NCBI GenBank assembly: GCA_918026815.1
Contig: CAKJVC010000187.1
Location: 1 to 64,000, forward strand
Direction of reading: 5' to 3'
Source of the DNA: Chalara sp. BL73
Lineage: Eukaryota; Ascomycota; Leotiomycetes; Helotiales
DNA length: 64,000 nucleotides
Below, piece after piece: positions 35,122 to 46,998 of the stretch. Numbering within the stretch: the stretch's first letter is position 1; each line of letters begins with the position of its first letter. The translations under genes and the position numbers were made by a program. Below the pieces are notes generated by a model. It did not search any database. It saw only the letters and a list, made by a program, of their open reading frames with translations, and had not been told where the DNA came from.

Positions 35122-37909
35122 ATGGCGTACATGTCAGCTCCCATTATAGACCTCGAGGTCGAAGAAAATAACGTCTTTCTGATTGAAGACGACTCTGACA
35201 CTGAGAAGACGGCTTCCAATCAAGGTAAGCTGTTGTTCATAGCGAGTCACCTTCTTCTTTCCATGCTCCGGTTTAATGAGCCAAAGCTGGTTGACCAAAC
35301 TTCAAATCATTCTATGAGGCTGATGTTGGCGCCGTCACTTGTAACACAGAGTAGGGGGAGCTCCCTGAAGAAAAGTCTAGCTAACAAAACCGGCCAGTGC
35401 CTACAGATTTCCTTGCAAGGCTCGAGACCACTAGAGGCAAGCCAAATGGGTTCCCCGGAAGTTCGTCGGCTCTAAGTATGAGGATATCATCTGAACCTTC
35501 TTCTGAAAAGTCAGGCATCTCACTATCAGGGAGACCCATGTCTCAATTACCTCGACATTTCCCTTTCTCAATATTCCCATCTTCTTCTACCTCATCGAAA
35601 GTCGATAGAAAGCCTGGAAGTCTTTGGTGCCCCATTGATCTAGAAGATGGCCTCACTACAGAGATCGCGAGGAAGAAGCGGGACGCCGACCAACGGTTCA
35701 CACAACCCAGGAGAATCAATTCCGACACATCCTATAGTACAATTCAACCTGGAGGAAGTGATGAGGTACCAATTGAGATAGACGATGATGAAGAGGAAGA
35801 AATTGCCACGAACATCGCCTGCAGGAACAATAACATGGAAGAGCGTCGGGAGTCAAAAACGGTCTACCCCCAGCGAAATCTTCCAATCGTGTCGCCGTAC
35901 TTCATTTGTGAAAAAGTAGCATTTAAGTCGACGAACCAATATCTGCGCCCTGGAAATTTTGTTGAGCTTGAAGATGAAGGCTTCCTCCAAATCACACACA
36001 TTATTAGAAACTCACTCAACATGGACGATACCATGCTGAGAGGATATCTCTTGCAACGAACTCACAGCATGAACGGTATGTTAGAAATGAAATGTAACGA
36101 GCTTTGCTTCCACTATGAGATCGAACTAGACGACCCTCGCGATGTTTCTGAGCAAAGTATGTACGAAACTCCGTTGTCTACCGTCCAAAGGATTCGAAAT
36201 GTCCGTGTCACAAACCAGAAATTTCCACTGGATAGGCTTGTGAATCTGGAAAACTTTCAGAGTCAGGTCGAAGCTTATATTAATGGCGGCTTGACTGTTC
36301 GGTGGAAGTACATATGCAAGTATGCCACAGCTAAAGATAGACGCAACAATAACCGCCTTGAGCAGGTCATCCAACATATAAATGACGAAGACATGAATGG
36401 AAAAAGCAAAGCCTCCGATGCAAAGCGGCGACAGGACTGGCGGGGGGAGGCTAATTCGGGCGATGCTTATCGGGCTCGATTGAATTCTGTGAATAGTTCT
36501 ACTCTTGCGCCTGGCAATGGTAGCGTTATGAACATTACCAGTGACAGTTCTGAGCTGGAGGTCGGTCCTAGAGAATACATGCAAGCTCAACCAGGAGGTT
36601 TCAGAAATGCAAAGAAACGAAAGTCAACCATCATTACACAACCTGCCAAAAGAGCATGCTTTGAACGAGTAAAGGAAACAATGGAAGGGATCGAAGTCAT
36701 CAATCTTGACACCGATGAGGAACCTTTCAAAGCGTTTCTTGGGCTCCGACAGGATTCTCTACCACTCCACAACCCCCCTGCACTTCCATTGTCCTCGATG
36801 ATTAGCTCTTCTAGCCCAATGAGCTCTGCATTCAGCAGATTACCTGGTCAGATGCTGACATATGGTGACGCATTTTGTGGTGCAGGAGGAACAACACGTG
36901 GTGCAGTAATGGCAGGACTCCGCATCAAATGGGGATTCGACTTCAGCTCACCGGCGTGTGAGACCTGGAGGTCCAACTTTCCTTATGCCAAATGTCATCA
37001 ACTTCATTCTGGCGATTTCGTACGGAAGGCACAAAGGCTTGCAGAACGTGGCGCTCCAGATACTTTTAAAGTGGATATCCTCCATTTATCTCCGCCATGC
37101 CAATATTTCTCCGTTGCGCATACAGTAAATGGGAAAGATGATGATGCGAATGTTGCTAGCTTATTTGCAGTGAGAGAGGTTATACAAGTTGCGAAGCCCA
37201 GAATCGTGACGCTTGAGCAGACCGCTGGGATCATCACTGCCAGCAAGGCTATATTTTTGGCTGCTGTCATACAAATGTTCACGGCGCTGGGTTTCTCCTT
37301 GAGATGGAAGGTTGTGCATCTGGCTGAGTGGGTAAGCACTTGTCTTCTCTAATCCTGAACGTGGATGGATGTTCTAACATATCTTCAGGGCCTTCCACAG
37401 AGACGGAGACGATTAATCATAATTGCTGCCTGGTAAGTAGAGTATTGGCTGGAACAATTGCTATTGCTGACAAAACCAGTCCTGGCGAAGCTCTTCCAGA
37501 GTTCCCTGCAGCAACTCACTCCAAGGATGGTGAAGATAGGCTAAAACCATTCGTATCAGTAAACCAAACACTCCGCCAGATTCCTGCAAATGCTCCTGAC
37601 CACAACATCGCTGCTGCAAAATTAAAGGCCGAGGCTCCTTGGGACGGGGACCAAATTTTACCTCGCACCATGACATGCTCTGGAGGCCAAAATTACCATC
37701 CCTCTGGAAAACGCGATTTCACTGACCGAGAGTATGCAGCATTGCAAGGCTTTCCCGAGAACCATTGGTTCAAAGGCACCTATATCAAGCGGCAGATTGG
37801 AAACGCGGTGCCTCCCTGCATTGCTAAAGTGTTATTCGAGTCTATTAAAAAGACGTTAAATAATGCGGATGGAATTGAAGAAGAGCATGAGACTTTACTC
37901 ATTGAGTAA
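35122..37909 (+). CDS. rid: RID/Masc1-type cytosine-5 DNA methyltransferase (four exons)
   Basis: Putative cytosine methyltransferase of the class needed for repeat-induced point mutation in Neurospora. Exons are 35122-35224, 35398-37331, 37389-37432 and 37480-37909, giving 836 residues, close to the family length. The N-terminal half holds an acidic linker and a BAH-like region (RPGNFVELEDEGFLQITHII, then FPLDRLVNLENFQ). Catalytic motifs in order: motif I YGDAFCGAGGTTRGA; motif IV LSPPCQYFSVAH with Cys about 602; motif VI LEQTAG, with Glu-Gln-Thr instead of the usual Glu-Asn-Val; motif VIII GLPQRRRRLIII, created by splicing; motif IX LPRTMTCSGG; motif X RQIGNAVPP. From memory, the altered motif VI is a trait of the Masc1/RID group. 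Intron 1 is 173 bp with a CTAAC branch. The gene looks intact. Confidence 0.92.
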
Positions 37910-38884
37910 TTCGTTGCCTGGATAGCCATATTGCATATGAGAAAGCTCATGACCGTATCTGGTGAGCGTAGCCGAGAGTTAAGCCATTGGAAACAATCGT
38001 GAAGTATAGGCGGTCTCTAGGATAGGATGTTATGTAGATATACTGACGGGCAGAAATGGAGCCATGTATTCCGAGATCGTCTTTTGACTATCTCATTAAT
38101 AACAAAGCTGGGTAACATTCAGATCACTCTAGTCGATTGGGTAGTAAGCTAGTGGTACAGTCACTCCAAACATTTCGCCAATTAAATTCTCACTACTGCC
38201 TATACAATAGCTGTTTCTTCTCTTTCCATACATACCGAAGATAGTAGAGATGAATCAATCCAGCCAGAAAGTTAACAAGAACATGCATATCTTAAACAAT
38301 ACACTGCAGACTCAAAATGCTGTTCCGGCCCAACATCTGCTTCCGATGTCTCAGACCTGTAGGTCTGTTCTCCGGTTGTCTTCGCAGAGGCAATGTTGAT
38401 CAAACCCTTGTTCCGTCCTCATTTGATATTGTGTACAATCCCGCTTAGTCATTTGGGCGGAAGGCATTGAAGGATGGATCAGAGACAACAATAGGTTGCA
38501 CGACCAATATAGCAGAGAGCCAAGGCTCAGAGATCCAGCCTTGTGCCGGTAACCTCTCTGTTGATGGTGTGAGGTGTTGATTTGGGTAGAATCCGATGGG
38601 ATATGTCATGAGTTTAGTCGCTGTGGTTGGAATGAATTCCTTGACCTAGAACTTAGCTAAGTTTCAACCAATACTTCCGACAAGGTGTCTTCGTACATAT
38701 ATATATATATATTAGTTGAGACATAAATGTACTGCATGAAGTAGTAGAAGCCCAGCTCAGCAGAATCATTTATAATCACCGAATCACAAAGCAAGCATAG
38801 TGATACCAACTTCATTTCTGCTCCTCTATTGGCCAACTATTTACAATGTTACAGACAGCATAGGAAAGGATGCGATGAAATCGT
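37910..38884. other. Intergenic, 3' regions of converging genes
   Basis: Lies between the methyltransferase (plus) and ATP synthase subunit d (minus). Contains a short (AT)n run at 38696-38713 and no coding feature. Confidence 0.4.
38696..38713. repeat. (AT)n microsatellite
   Basis: Nine uninterrupted AT units. No functional sign. Confidence 0.7.
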
Positions 38885-39662
38885 CTATAGGAGTGAGAGG
38901 TCGCCAAATTTCTCCTGCATAGTTGTCAGCGTCAATTCTCAACTACCACCATGATGTAAGCTTACCTTGTAGCCTGGTACACTCCAGCGCCCCTTGGAGA
39001 CGAGTTGAGAAGTCTTCTCATCAATCTCTGGCTGAGCTGCCGCAACCTCGTCCTAAAAGCACAAACCATGTTAGCTCCGTTACGTCCAGAAGGCACAACA
39101 ATGCTACTTACCACAGTGAGCTCATCGAAGGGTCTCGCAGTCTCAATATTGGACAAAGTCTTCTCCAAATCCTTTAATTCTAAGTCCACTCTGCCTTTTG
39201 TCTCCTCTGCGTTCTTCACTGCTTGTGCCTCAAAAGCCTCAATCGCTTTAATTTGTCGGCCAACATCGTAGGTTGCAGGCTTGAAAGTGCTGAAATATTT
39301 CTCGATCTCGTCAACAACGGCTTGGTTCTTGAGGATTGAGCGGTAGTGGCTGAAGTCAACCTTGGATGGCTGTTCTGAAAGGAGTTGTACGCGACGGCGG
39401 GCATCTTCATTGCGCTTCTTGAAGGCCTGAAGAGACGCTGCAGTTTGACCTCGAAGGCCGAGGGATTGGGTGACCTTTGCCCAATCGAGCTTGAGTGCTG
39501 CGCTACGCTATAGCGAACATATTGTTAGCTGTGCCTAAGTGGGAAAGGATGACGGAGGGATGGAAGAACTCGGCCGCGGTTTACCGCACATCTCCAATGA
39601 GTCTGTCATCCAGCAAAGAATGGTACTCTAGGAGAAGCAATTGAACTTACTCCGGTTGCCAT
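38885..39662 (-). CDS. ATP7: Mitochondrial F-type ATP synthase subunit d (four exons)
   Basis: Peripheral-stalk subunit of F1Fo ATP synthase on the inner mitochondrial membrane. Minus-strand exons are 39662-39651, 39507-39112, 39052-38966 and 38914-38885, giving 174 residues, the length of yeast Atp7. The first exon encodes only MATG, then [18 protein letters not shown] continues. Family sequence includes [32 protein letters not shown] and [16 protein letters not shown]; the C-terminus is [17 protein letters not shown]. The 143-bp first intron directly after the start codon region is typical for highly expressed mitochondrial and ribosomal genes of these fungi and may hold an expression element. 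No separate cleavable presequence is obvious, as in the family. Confidence 0.95.
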
Positions 39663-39960
39663 TGTTATAGTTGTGGAGGGATTGATGAGTGGAGATTTGA
39701 TCTTGTTCGTGAGGTTACTGTCAAAGGAAGACAAGCTCGGCAAGCTAAATTTTAGGCACGTGATCACGAAAATGATTTGGCGAGCTTGACATTCTATAGT
39801 ACATGATTCGAGACAGGTTAATTAACAATTCATGATGAAAACTTCCATTCAGGCAGAGTAGCAAAGGTATGTTTAAAATACATTTTGCTTTTGGATAACC
39901 CCCTGCATATTTCATCTATAGCATAAGGCTTGATGGATTATGGAGTACGCTTGGATGGCT

Positions 39961-40967
39961 CTATATACTCAAAGCCATGATGGAGTTGACTATGTCATTG
40001 TCGTTCTCTTTTAGTGCCTTGATAGCCTTGTTCCGCGAAACACTTGCTTGGGTCATGACAAGCTCAATATCCTTGTCCTCAAGGCCCGTAGCATCAACTT
40101 CCTCTCCATCATCCTCTTCATCATCCTTGGCATCGCCGGTATCAATAGCCTTGCCTTTTCCGTGGTCATGAGAAGAGTGATCGTGGCCAGCGTGGTCATG
40201 ACCAGCGTGATCATCATGTTGTCCAGCCAATTGCTGGGCAGCAGAAGCTTGAGCTTGGGAGTTAAGATCCTCAATCTTAGCCTCACCGAATACACTAAGA
40301 GCTCGTCAGTATATGGTTAATTAATCATGTATTTTCGTCCAGTGAAACCTAACAATAGGTCTGCGCTGAGGACTTTCTCCTAGCAGTAAGAGGAACTTTC
40401 GTCCTTTTCCTATAGTCTGCCAATTCGATTGTAGTGGCCACGAAACTACTAGTTCTTGATCACTTCTAATATACCCACTGCCACTTCAAATAGCATATTG
40501 TAGTGTGATCCACAGACGCATATAAGAATAAATTATCTTACATGTAGCAGGAGCCATTTGGGGTCTTGAAAACCTCGGGTTGGTTGACAACAAAGAGAAT
40601 CTAGGGAAATATATATTAGCGTTGAACGGGTGCTTAATGTAGAAGCTTGTGAAGATCCCAAAGAGAAAATATGAAAAGGCAAGAATGAAAGAGGATGCCC
40701 AAGATATATGATATCTAGATGAGCTCTACTTACGTTCTTTGGACGTCTCAGAGTAACGCGGGTGATACCCGGAACCTTGACCAGATTCAACTTGCTAATC
40801 AACTTGCGTGCCTTCTTCTCGTTGCGAGAGTGAACAACCACTCCGCCTCCAGTGGAAACGTCTCCGGCCTCGCCATCAGATCCCTCACTGTCGGATTCCG
40901 CCTCATCTGCAGGAACGTTCTTCGCGACCTCATCGTCCTCAACTTCTTCGATGCGAGGGTTTGCCAT
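39961..40967 (-). CDS. EGD2: Nascent polypeptide-associated complex subunit alpha (three exons)
   Basis: NAC alpha binds ribosomes and emerging polypeptides together with NAC beta. Minus-strand exons are 40967-40734, 40600-40542 and 40294-39961, giving 208 residues. After an acidic N-terminus, the NAC domain reads [50 protein letters not shown] and [20 protein letters not shown] domain closes the protein: [36 protein letters not shown]. Between them lies a His/Asp-rich linker ([19 protein letters not shown]) followed by an acidic run. Introns of 133 and 247 bp are long for this window, which is common in translation-related genes. The identity is certain. Confidence 0.95.
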
Positions 40968-41611
40968 GCTGAGTGTCTGTGTCTGCGGCAGAATTAGCAA
41001 TTGGGTCTGTGGTATAATGAAATCACAATAGATCCAAGCGACAGAAAAGCTTGTGCGTGTGCCCAAAATTGATATCCGGACAAGCTCGGGGAAGCATAAT
41101 TACTTCAGAAATTGAAGACTAACCTGGAGTAACGAGGTATTTTGTGAAGGTTGATGTTTGGAGCGGGAAGCGTCTGAAATTCAGAGGAACGTTCTTGTGG
41201 TTCGCTAAAAAGTTTGGGTGTTGAAGAACAATGAGGGACACTGACGGAGTGGGGCCTGAGGAATCAAGCTGCCTTGCTCAAGTCTAGCACAAGATACAGC
41301 CTACAGAGCAAAGTCTATTCAATAGAGTAGCTGAATATTTAAAATTACATACTGTAGCTGCAAGGAATGCCTCGTATTAAATGCAGGAACTTTGAGTCGC
41401 AAGTAAAATGTACCGAAAAAGTGTACGTCTCCTTTCCTTGTACGACATAACTTGGCATCACAATGCATTTCTTTTAGAACTCAAGTGTCTTTTGAAGTAT
41501 CATATGCGCTAGACGCCTGTCAAAACCTGACGTAGGATACAATGCTCCGTGGTAGGCAACTTAATGCAGCAACCTAATGCAATCCATGCCCACTCCAAAC
41601 CATCAACCCAT
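40968..41611. other. Promoter of NAC alpha; no gene seen
   Basis: Between NAC alpha and RPL14, both on minus. No protein-like frame. Confidence 0.35.
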
Positions 41612-42108
41612 TTACGCAGCAGCCTTGACCTTTGCCAGTGACTTCCGCACCTCGAAACGTGCTTGCTTCCTCAATCTCAAAACCTTGAATCGCTCGAAGT
41701 CGGTCAGAGCTCGTCTCTTCTGCTTCTGGTTGCGTTTCTTGGCCCATGCACTCTCCTGCCACTTTGCCTCAATGCCTTCTTTCTCCCATTTCGCCTTGAC
41801 AACACCTGTTCTTGAACCACGAGGGAGCTTGGGGAGTGTGAAAGGAGTGAGGATAAGTTGTGCGAGGGCGATTGCTTGACGGGGAACGGCGGTTTTGCTG
41901 TCGCTTGCGGGTCCGTCGATGAGAGCCTAATCGAGTCAATACTTGCACCTTGAAACTCCGGTTTTCTGCTCTAAGTACGTACACGCTTGTGGTCGATGAT
42001 CTCAACAATTGCAGCCAGCTTTCCATCTGATGGTCCGCCATGAACGAGAACGATGCGGCCGACCTCGACGAGTCTCCAAGAAGATGCCTTAATCTCTGCG
42101 TCACCCAT
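41612..42108 (-). CDS. RPL14: 60S ribosomal protein L14 (eL14; two exons)
   Basis: Structural protein of the large ribosomal subunit. Minus-strand exons are 42108-41983 and 41926-41612, giving 146 residues. The N-terminal KOW-like beta barrel reads [20 protein letters not shown] and [17 protein letters not shown]. The eL14 core is [20 protein letters not shown] with [20 protein letters not shown], and the basic C-terminal helix is [20 protein letters not shown] to LAKVKAAA. The 56-bp intron splits the KOW region at HKR-ALID. Upstream on the plus strand, CT-rich sequence near 42340-42420 resembles ribosomal-protein promoters of fungi. Confidence 0.96.
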
Positions 42109-43300
42109 TGTGATTGATCTTTGATTAAGTCCGTTAGCTGATGGTAATGCGATATGTGCTGAGCTGGTAAACACGTACTTTGGGTGGTTGTCGTCGAAAG
42201 AAATTTGTCGATATTGAAATTGGCGTCTCTCGCAAAAAAATCCCGGGTTACTTGTGTGCGTTCGCTTAGAAACTAGATGTTCATGCCTAAGAAATCAGGC
42301 ACTCATACGCTAGCGTGAACCTCCAGTCGCAATAAAAGGTGCAGCCCTTTTCTCAACCTCGAGAATACTCAGTTACATTTCAACACAACAATAGTACCTC
42401 TGTTTTTTTACTCACTGTAAGTTCGCATTCATTCATTTTATACCTAAGCTTCCAATGATGATATAATTTGCGATTTACCTCTTTTCGGTGGCACCCTCGC
42501 CGGGGTAGCTAGATCGATGGAGTGGATGACATTTAATTCTTACATATACTGAACCTTTCTTCTACTCTATAATATTGGTATTATGCACCTAGAAAGAATA
42601 AATTGGCTAACTATCCAAAAAGCAATTTAGCTTCCTCGGCACCACTAACTTTGTCCACAACCTCAACAGAAAGTTTCAAGAAACAATTCCAACTTGCCGA
42701 TCGACATGCGCGCATGCTATGCACTACACTTTACAATTGGCATTAGAGATACAATTTATGGAGGGCATGCCAGAAACCGTAGGTTACCACTTCTCCGTAC
42801 ACTGCAACAGTCACGTCATGCCCTGTCAATGATTAAAAAAAACGCACTGAAAATCGTGAGCTTTTCGGAGCATGAACACAAAAACACACCAAGATCACTG
42901 AGACACCAAAGTTCACACAAATCATCAATGACTTGTATTGTAGAAGCTGTACTAATTTGGTCGGTTATCTAGGCTTTGTCACTACACAATTCAAATACAG
43001 AATTTGCCAACACAATAATAAACTGCAAGATATTTCTAGTCTAGTCAAATTACAGTTTTTTCCCCACCATCGTACATACTTTAGGCCTTTTCGTGAACGT
43101 ATATGTTACTACAGTCCTCGTATAGCTGTCTCTATTCAGGAGTGTACACGCCGCAGCTGGCATGGGCAATTTAGCACATATTACGGTTCTATCCTTCAAA
43201 ATATGCCTATGCACCTGACCTGTCCTACACCTTGAGAGCATTTTATTCTCGTATCATTGTTTCCATGAACCCCTGTTGCTGCGGCCTGCAATCTTGTGAT
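42109..43300. other. Intergenic 1.2 kb; RPL14 promoter
   Basis: Contains the RPL14 promoter and leader. The rest has no frame that looks like protein. Confidence 0.35.
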
Positions 43301-44308
43301 CTAACTTTTCAAGAGCCATGAGAGCCCTTCAATCATATCCTGCTCTGCCTTTACGGCTCGTTCCAGCGTTGGAGCCTTCAGCCAGAATGTATGAGGATAT
43401 CCCTGAACAATGTCAAACTTCACCTCCACACCCTCCTGCTTCAAAGCTTCTCCATATAACACGCCATCGGAGTAGTAGATGTCGTTCGTACAGACCTGAA
43501 TCCAATGTGCAGGTAAGCCGTGGAGATCACCCTCTAGTGGCATGGCTCCTGTTACTCGGTTTGTTGCATTGACAGCTGCGGATGACAAGAGTGAGGTATG
43601 GAAGCCCGGAGACATGCTAGTATGATAATATCTAAAGCGAGCAGGTAGGTTGGCACCACCATCAGTTGCATCACAAGTCACTGGACCTCGAAGTAAAACT
43701 CCGTCAATCTTAGGAGTCTGGACGCCTTCTGAGATCTGAAAGAATCGTGTGCGGTATTCCTGGGACACCATTGCGGCGAGCTGTCCGCCAGACGAAGATC
43801 CCATCACGATAAGCCGTCTCGCTCTCTTCAGTCCTATTATGGCAAGAAACGCAGCCATGGCATCAGAAAACGCATCGTCCGCTGTAAAGTCTGTCATGAG
43901 ACGGTAGTTAACCGAATAGACGACACAATCAAGCTGTTTGCAAATTCGGCGGCAAGTCAGATCCTCGCTGTCCAAGTCACCCACATACAGCCCGCCTCCA
44001 TGGTAGTATACCACAAGATCTTCCTCTTCTGCCTTGGCTCTGTTGGGAAATTGATGAAAAGCTGTAGCCAAGCTTGATTCATACACTCTGACAGGAATCA
44101 AGTGGTCCTCTTCTTGGAGCGCCACCTTCTCTGGGACAAAGATATCACGAATGTAAAGCCCTTCATTGAGATATGCATCTCTGTCAGCAAGTAGCTGAGC
44201 ATTGCGATCTCTGCATGCTTTGGCGTATGCTTCTTGTCGAGTCTTATGGTTCGTGACTGGTGAAGGATTCAAGTCCAATGTTCTTTCATGCGCTAGCCCT
44301 GCACGCAT
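43301..44308 (-). CDS. Alpha/beta hydrolase, hormone-sensitive-lipase-like family
   Basis: Esterase/lipase-fold protein of the alpha/beta hydrolase-3 (HSL) family, 335 residues in one frame. The oxyanion motif is VVYYHGGGLYVGD, the nucleophile elbow RLIVMGSSSGGQLAA, and the late part VQGYPHTFWLKAP supplies the likely histidine. No signal peptide or anchor, so probably cytosolic. The frame stays open upstream of the chosen ATG (LNHTFDADCE) back to a possible acceptor (TTTATAG near 44340). No upstream donor in the right phase was found, so the N-terminus may be incomplete or the true first exon lies elsewhere. The substrate cannot be told; relatives act on small esters or in secondary metabolism. 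Confidence 0.8.
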   Translation of the reverse strand: MRAGLAHERTLDLNPSPVTNHKTRQEAYAKACRDRNAQLLADRDAYLNEGLYIRDIFVPEKVALQEEDHLIPVRVYESSLATAFHQFPNRAKAEEEDLVVYYHGGGLYVGDLDSEDLTCRRICKQLDCVVYSVNYRLMTDFTADDAFSDAMAAFLAIIGLKRARRLIVMGSSSGGQLAAMVSQEYRTRFFQISEGVQTPKIDGVLLRGPVTCDATDGGANLPARFRYYHTSMSPGFHTSLLSSAAVNATNRVTGAMPLEGDLHGLPAHWIQVCTNDIYYSDGVLYGEALKQEGVEVKFDIVQGYPHTFWLKAPTLERAVKAEQDMIEGLSWLLKS

Positions 44309-45055
44309 TTCGCAATCAGCATCGAAAGTATGATTGAGCTATAAATCGAGATGTGTGTGATTTTAAACATTCCTGTATCGATACTTACATGCTAGTTCTA
44401 GCGGAGGAGGCAGCCTTAAGATTACGGTCCCCTGCGGATTGAAGCTTCTAGTGGATTTTGCTTCTAACATTTCGAGCCACCCTTACGATAATTGCAATAT
44501 CAGGCTACTTAACGCTGAAGAACAGACCTTCGACACTTCCTTAGACTGCGTCCCAATGGATCCCTATACTGGTCAAGTGCATGACTCCTTCTGCCCTTTT
44601 TTTTCTAAGTGTATCTCATAATGTTGGTGGGGTTAAACTCTTAGATTATTCTTCAAGCTCTCAAAATCAAATGTGGCCAGTTGCTCATGAGACGATAACC
44701 TTGAAGTACTTCTAGACTAATATTCTAAAGTGGTCAAGCAGTGGTTTAGCTCAGCTTATCCGGAGCTCTAACCATAATTTCCCGCCAATAGGAATAGACC
44801 AGGGAGCCCACCTGAACAAATATATATCAGAAGAAACAGGATATATTCATGAAAATTACATTCGATAGATATTCGATTTGAAGACAGAATTCACTCAGAA
44901 GGGACGAAAAAGTTGATATTTTAACCATTTATATTGGCTAGTCGTACACAGCCCTTCGACTGGTTTGATATTCGTAGCTTAGCTTTAGGCTCGAAATGAC
45001 GCGAGAACTGTTGAACCAAATTTCTTGTGCTTTTTGCTCTATCGAAATATTTACT
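44309..45055. other. Intergenic; hydrolase promoter
   Basis: Between two minus-strand genes. A plus-strand frame of 60 codons (44439-44621) has no recognisable features. Nothing else seen. Confidence 0.35.
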
Positions 45056-46320
45056 TTAGTACCATATACTTCGAGTCCGATGATGAGGGATCTCCTCTTG
45101 ACCAGCAGTCTCTCGTTCCTTCATGGTGTCATATAGAAAGAAGTCGATCAGTATCGCATTGACTTTGGCATCGGGATGGACTCTGATGATTTCTCTTCGG
45201 ATCAGCTCAACACACCATATGCTGCATCCTATACAATGTTAGCGATTCAAGTCTAACATAGGTAGAACAACAAACCTCTCAACTGAATCTCCCATGTATG
45301 CCCACTTTCTATGTGCTCTTTCTGGCGAATAGTATGATCTAATTTTGGGTTGAACCAAAGACAGCCCAAAGATGCAAGAATCTGGGGTATTCGGTAATCT
45401 GCAAACATTGTGATCTTGTCAATGTCATCAAACCTGCCCCAACCTTGGCCTTCAAAAGCAGCCCAAATATCTGCAACGCAGATTTGAGCTCGCTTTAAGA
45501 AGCGCACACTTTTGCGATTCTCGAATGGAAAACAGTCATTGAAGCAAGGGAAATTGTCCGCCAGTAGGTTCACCAGCCTTGCAGCTGAATGGTCCGCAGC
45601 TTCTATACATCGCGTAAAACTGCATTGATAATTCTACAAGCAGTCTCATCAGAATTAGACTTCAAGGAACACAAAGATAGGTCAATTCCATACCTCGTAC
45701 AGGATCTTGCCCGCCTCGCGAAGGCATGCTATTCGCTCATGAAGCATAGGCATTTCTTCTTCGGTTGCACTACGAAAGACATGTCTGAACACTTCTTCAG
45801 TACATTCATCCTCGCTCTGCCAGAAATCGGGAGACGTAATAGGAATATCTGCATTCAAGGACATTGGAATAAGCAATGCTCGCATCGAGGGAAAAACAAA
45901 TAACTAACCCTCATCAAGCGCTCGCTGCAAAGCAGCTACGAGACTATTGTAACCAGTCCACTTTCTACCTTTGTACTCTATGGTAAACCGCTCATCGGCA
46001 TCTTTTTCTGACCAGAAAGAAAAGTTTAACAAGTCCATAGTAAAAATAAACGCAACTGTACCCTCATCCTTGGTCTTTGGATGAAGTTCATGTGCAGACC
46101 AAGTCTTGGGAGAATACTCCTTCTTCTGCATTTGATCATATATCATTACAGCCGCAGCCCGAGTGCATTGTGAGTCTAATGCTACATCTATAGCATTGTT
46201 ATAGACATACTCAGCACCTTCCAAGACATGAGTCTCAGGTGTGACAGGCTGTAATCTTGTTTTGCTCAAATGTTGTCGAAGGAATTCTAAGAGCTCAGGA
46301 TCTGCTTCGTCATCAGACAT
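45056..46320 (-). CDS. Queuosine salvage protein (QNG1/DUF2419; four exons)
   Basis: Queuosine 5'-phosphate N-glycosylase/hydrolase, which frees queuine from salvaged nucleotides so it can be put into tRNA. Minus-strand exons are 46320-45909, 45848-45694, 45633-45276 and 45228-45056, giving 365 residues, the family length. Motifs include GTVAFIFTMDLLNFSFWSEK, TIEYKGRKWTGYNSLVAAL, IPITSPDFWQSE and NFPCFNDC. ITMFADYRIPQILASLG is the conserved core, with the Asp of ADYR in the expected active-site position. The C-terminus is AILIDFFLYDTMKERE. Introns are 47-60 bp. It faces UBA2 across a shared 680-bp promoter region. Eukaryotes cannot make queuine, so this gene implies uptake from other organisms or recycling. 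Confidence 0.92.
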
Positions 46321-46998
46321 GATAACAGTTCTAGTGATCGACTATGCGGTAAGACCTCAAGTAAGAGTGCGTAACGATGATTGCTTCTGCTGCCAAAAGA
46401 ATGGATATTCCTTCCAGAATGGATTTCAAGTTCTTGAGCAACCTTTGCTAAGCCTCCTGAGATTTCTAACCGTGCAATGCTACGAATTAGAATGCATGTG
46501 CCATTTAACTAGTGGCAATGATGTTGCTAAGACTTCTAAAGGCATAAAGGTGAAGAGAAAAGATATTCCTAAAAGGGCCATCGGTTCGGCGATGTCTGAG
46601 CTCTAATCCCTGTCAATCGCGTTCGCATTCATACAGCCGCGTTGTGCACTTCAAAGAAAGCCTCATGGGAAGCAAACCTTCGACCTAGAGGCCTTTTGAT
46701 CACTTCTATCTATCCCTTCTCTTGTTTTGCTACTCTGCTGGAAAGCGCCTGTATCGCAGCCATGAGCCGCGATTTTTTCAACAGCAAGTCGCTCGGCTTG
46801 CCATTAAATACTATGGTCAAAGAGGTACGATTCACATATGTTCACCACCATTCGCAAAGCCTTCGCCTGCCCCAGGCTTGTTCCATAGCTTTCTAGAGCT
46901 GGAGACAGTTTGTGCGACATCTCTATAAGTTTTTGCTGCCCAATGCCAGCATTGCCATCACCTGTAGAGTAGCGCTTACGTCAACACTCTTCGCAAGG
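46321..46998. promoter_or_regulatory. Shared divergent promoter region of QNG1 and UBA2
   Basis: The two flanking starts point away from each other. No third gene is seen. In-frame codons precede the UBA2 ATG at 46999 (from about 46912), but the family N-terminus is supplied by the ATG chosen here. Confidence 0.45.

Noticed and set aside
45589..45903. Plus-strand frame of 104 codons
   Set aside because: Antisense to exons 2 and 3 of the queuosine salvage gene.
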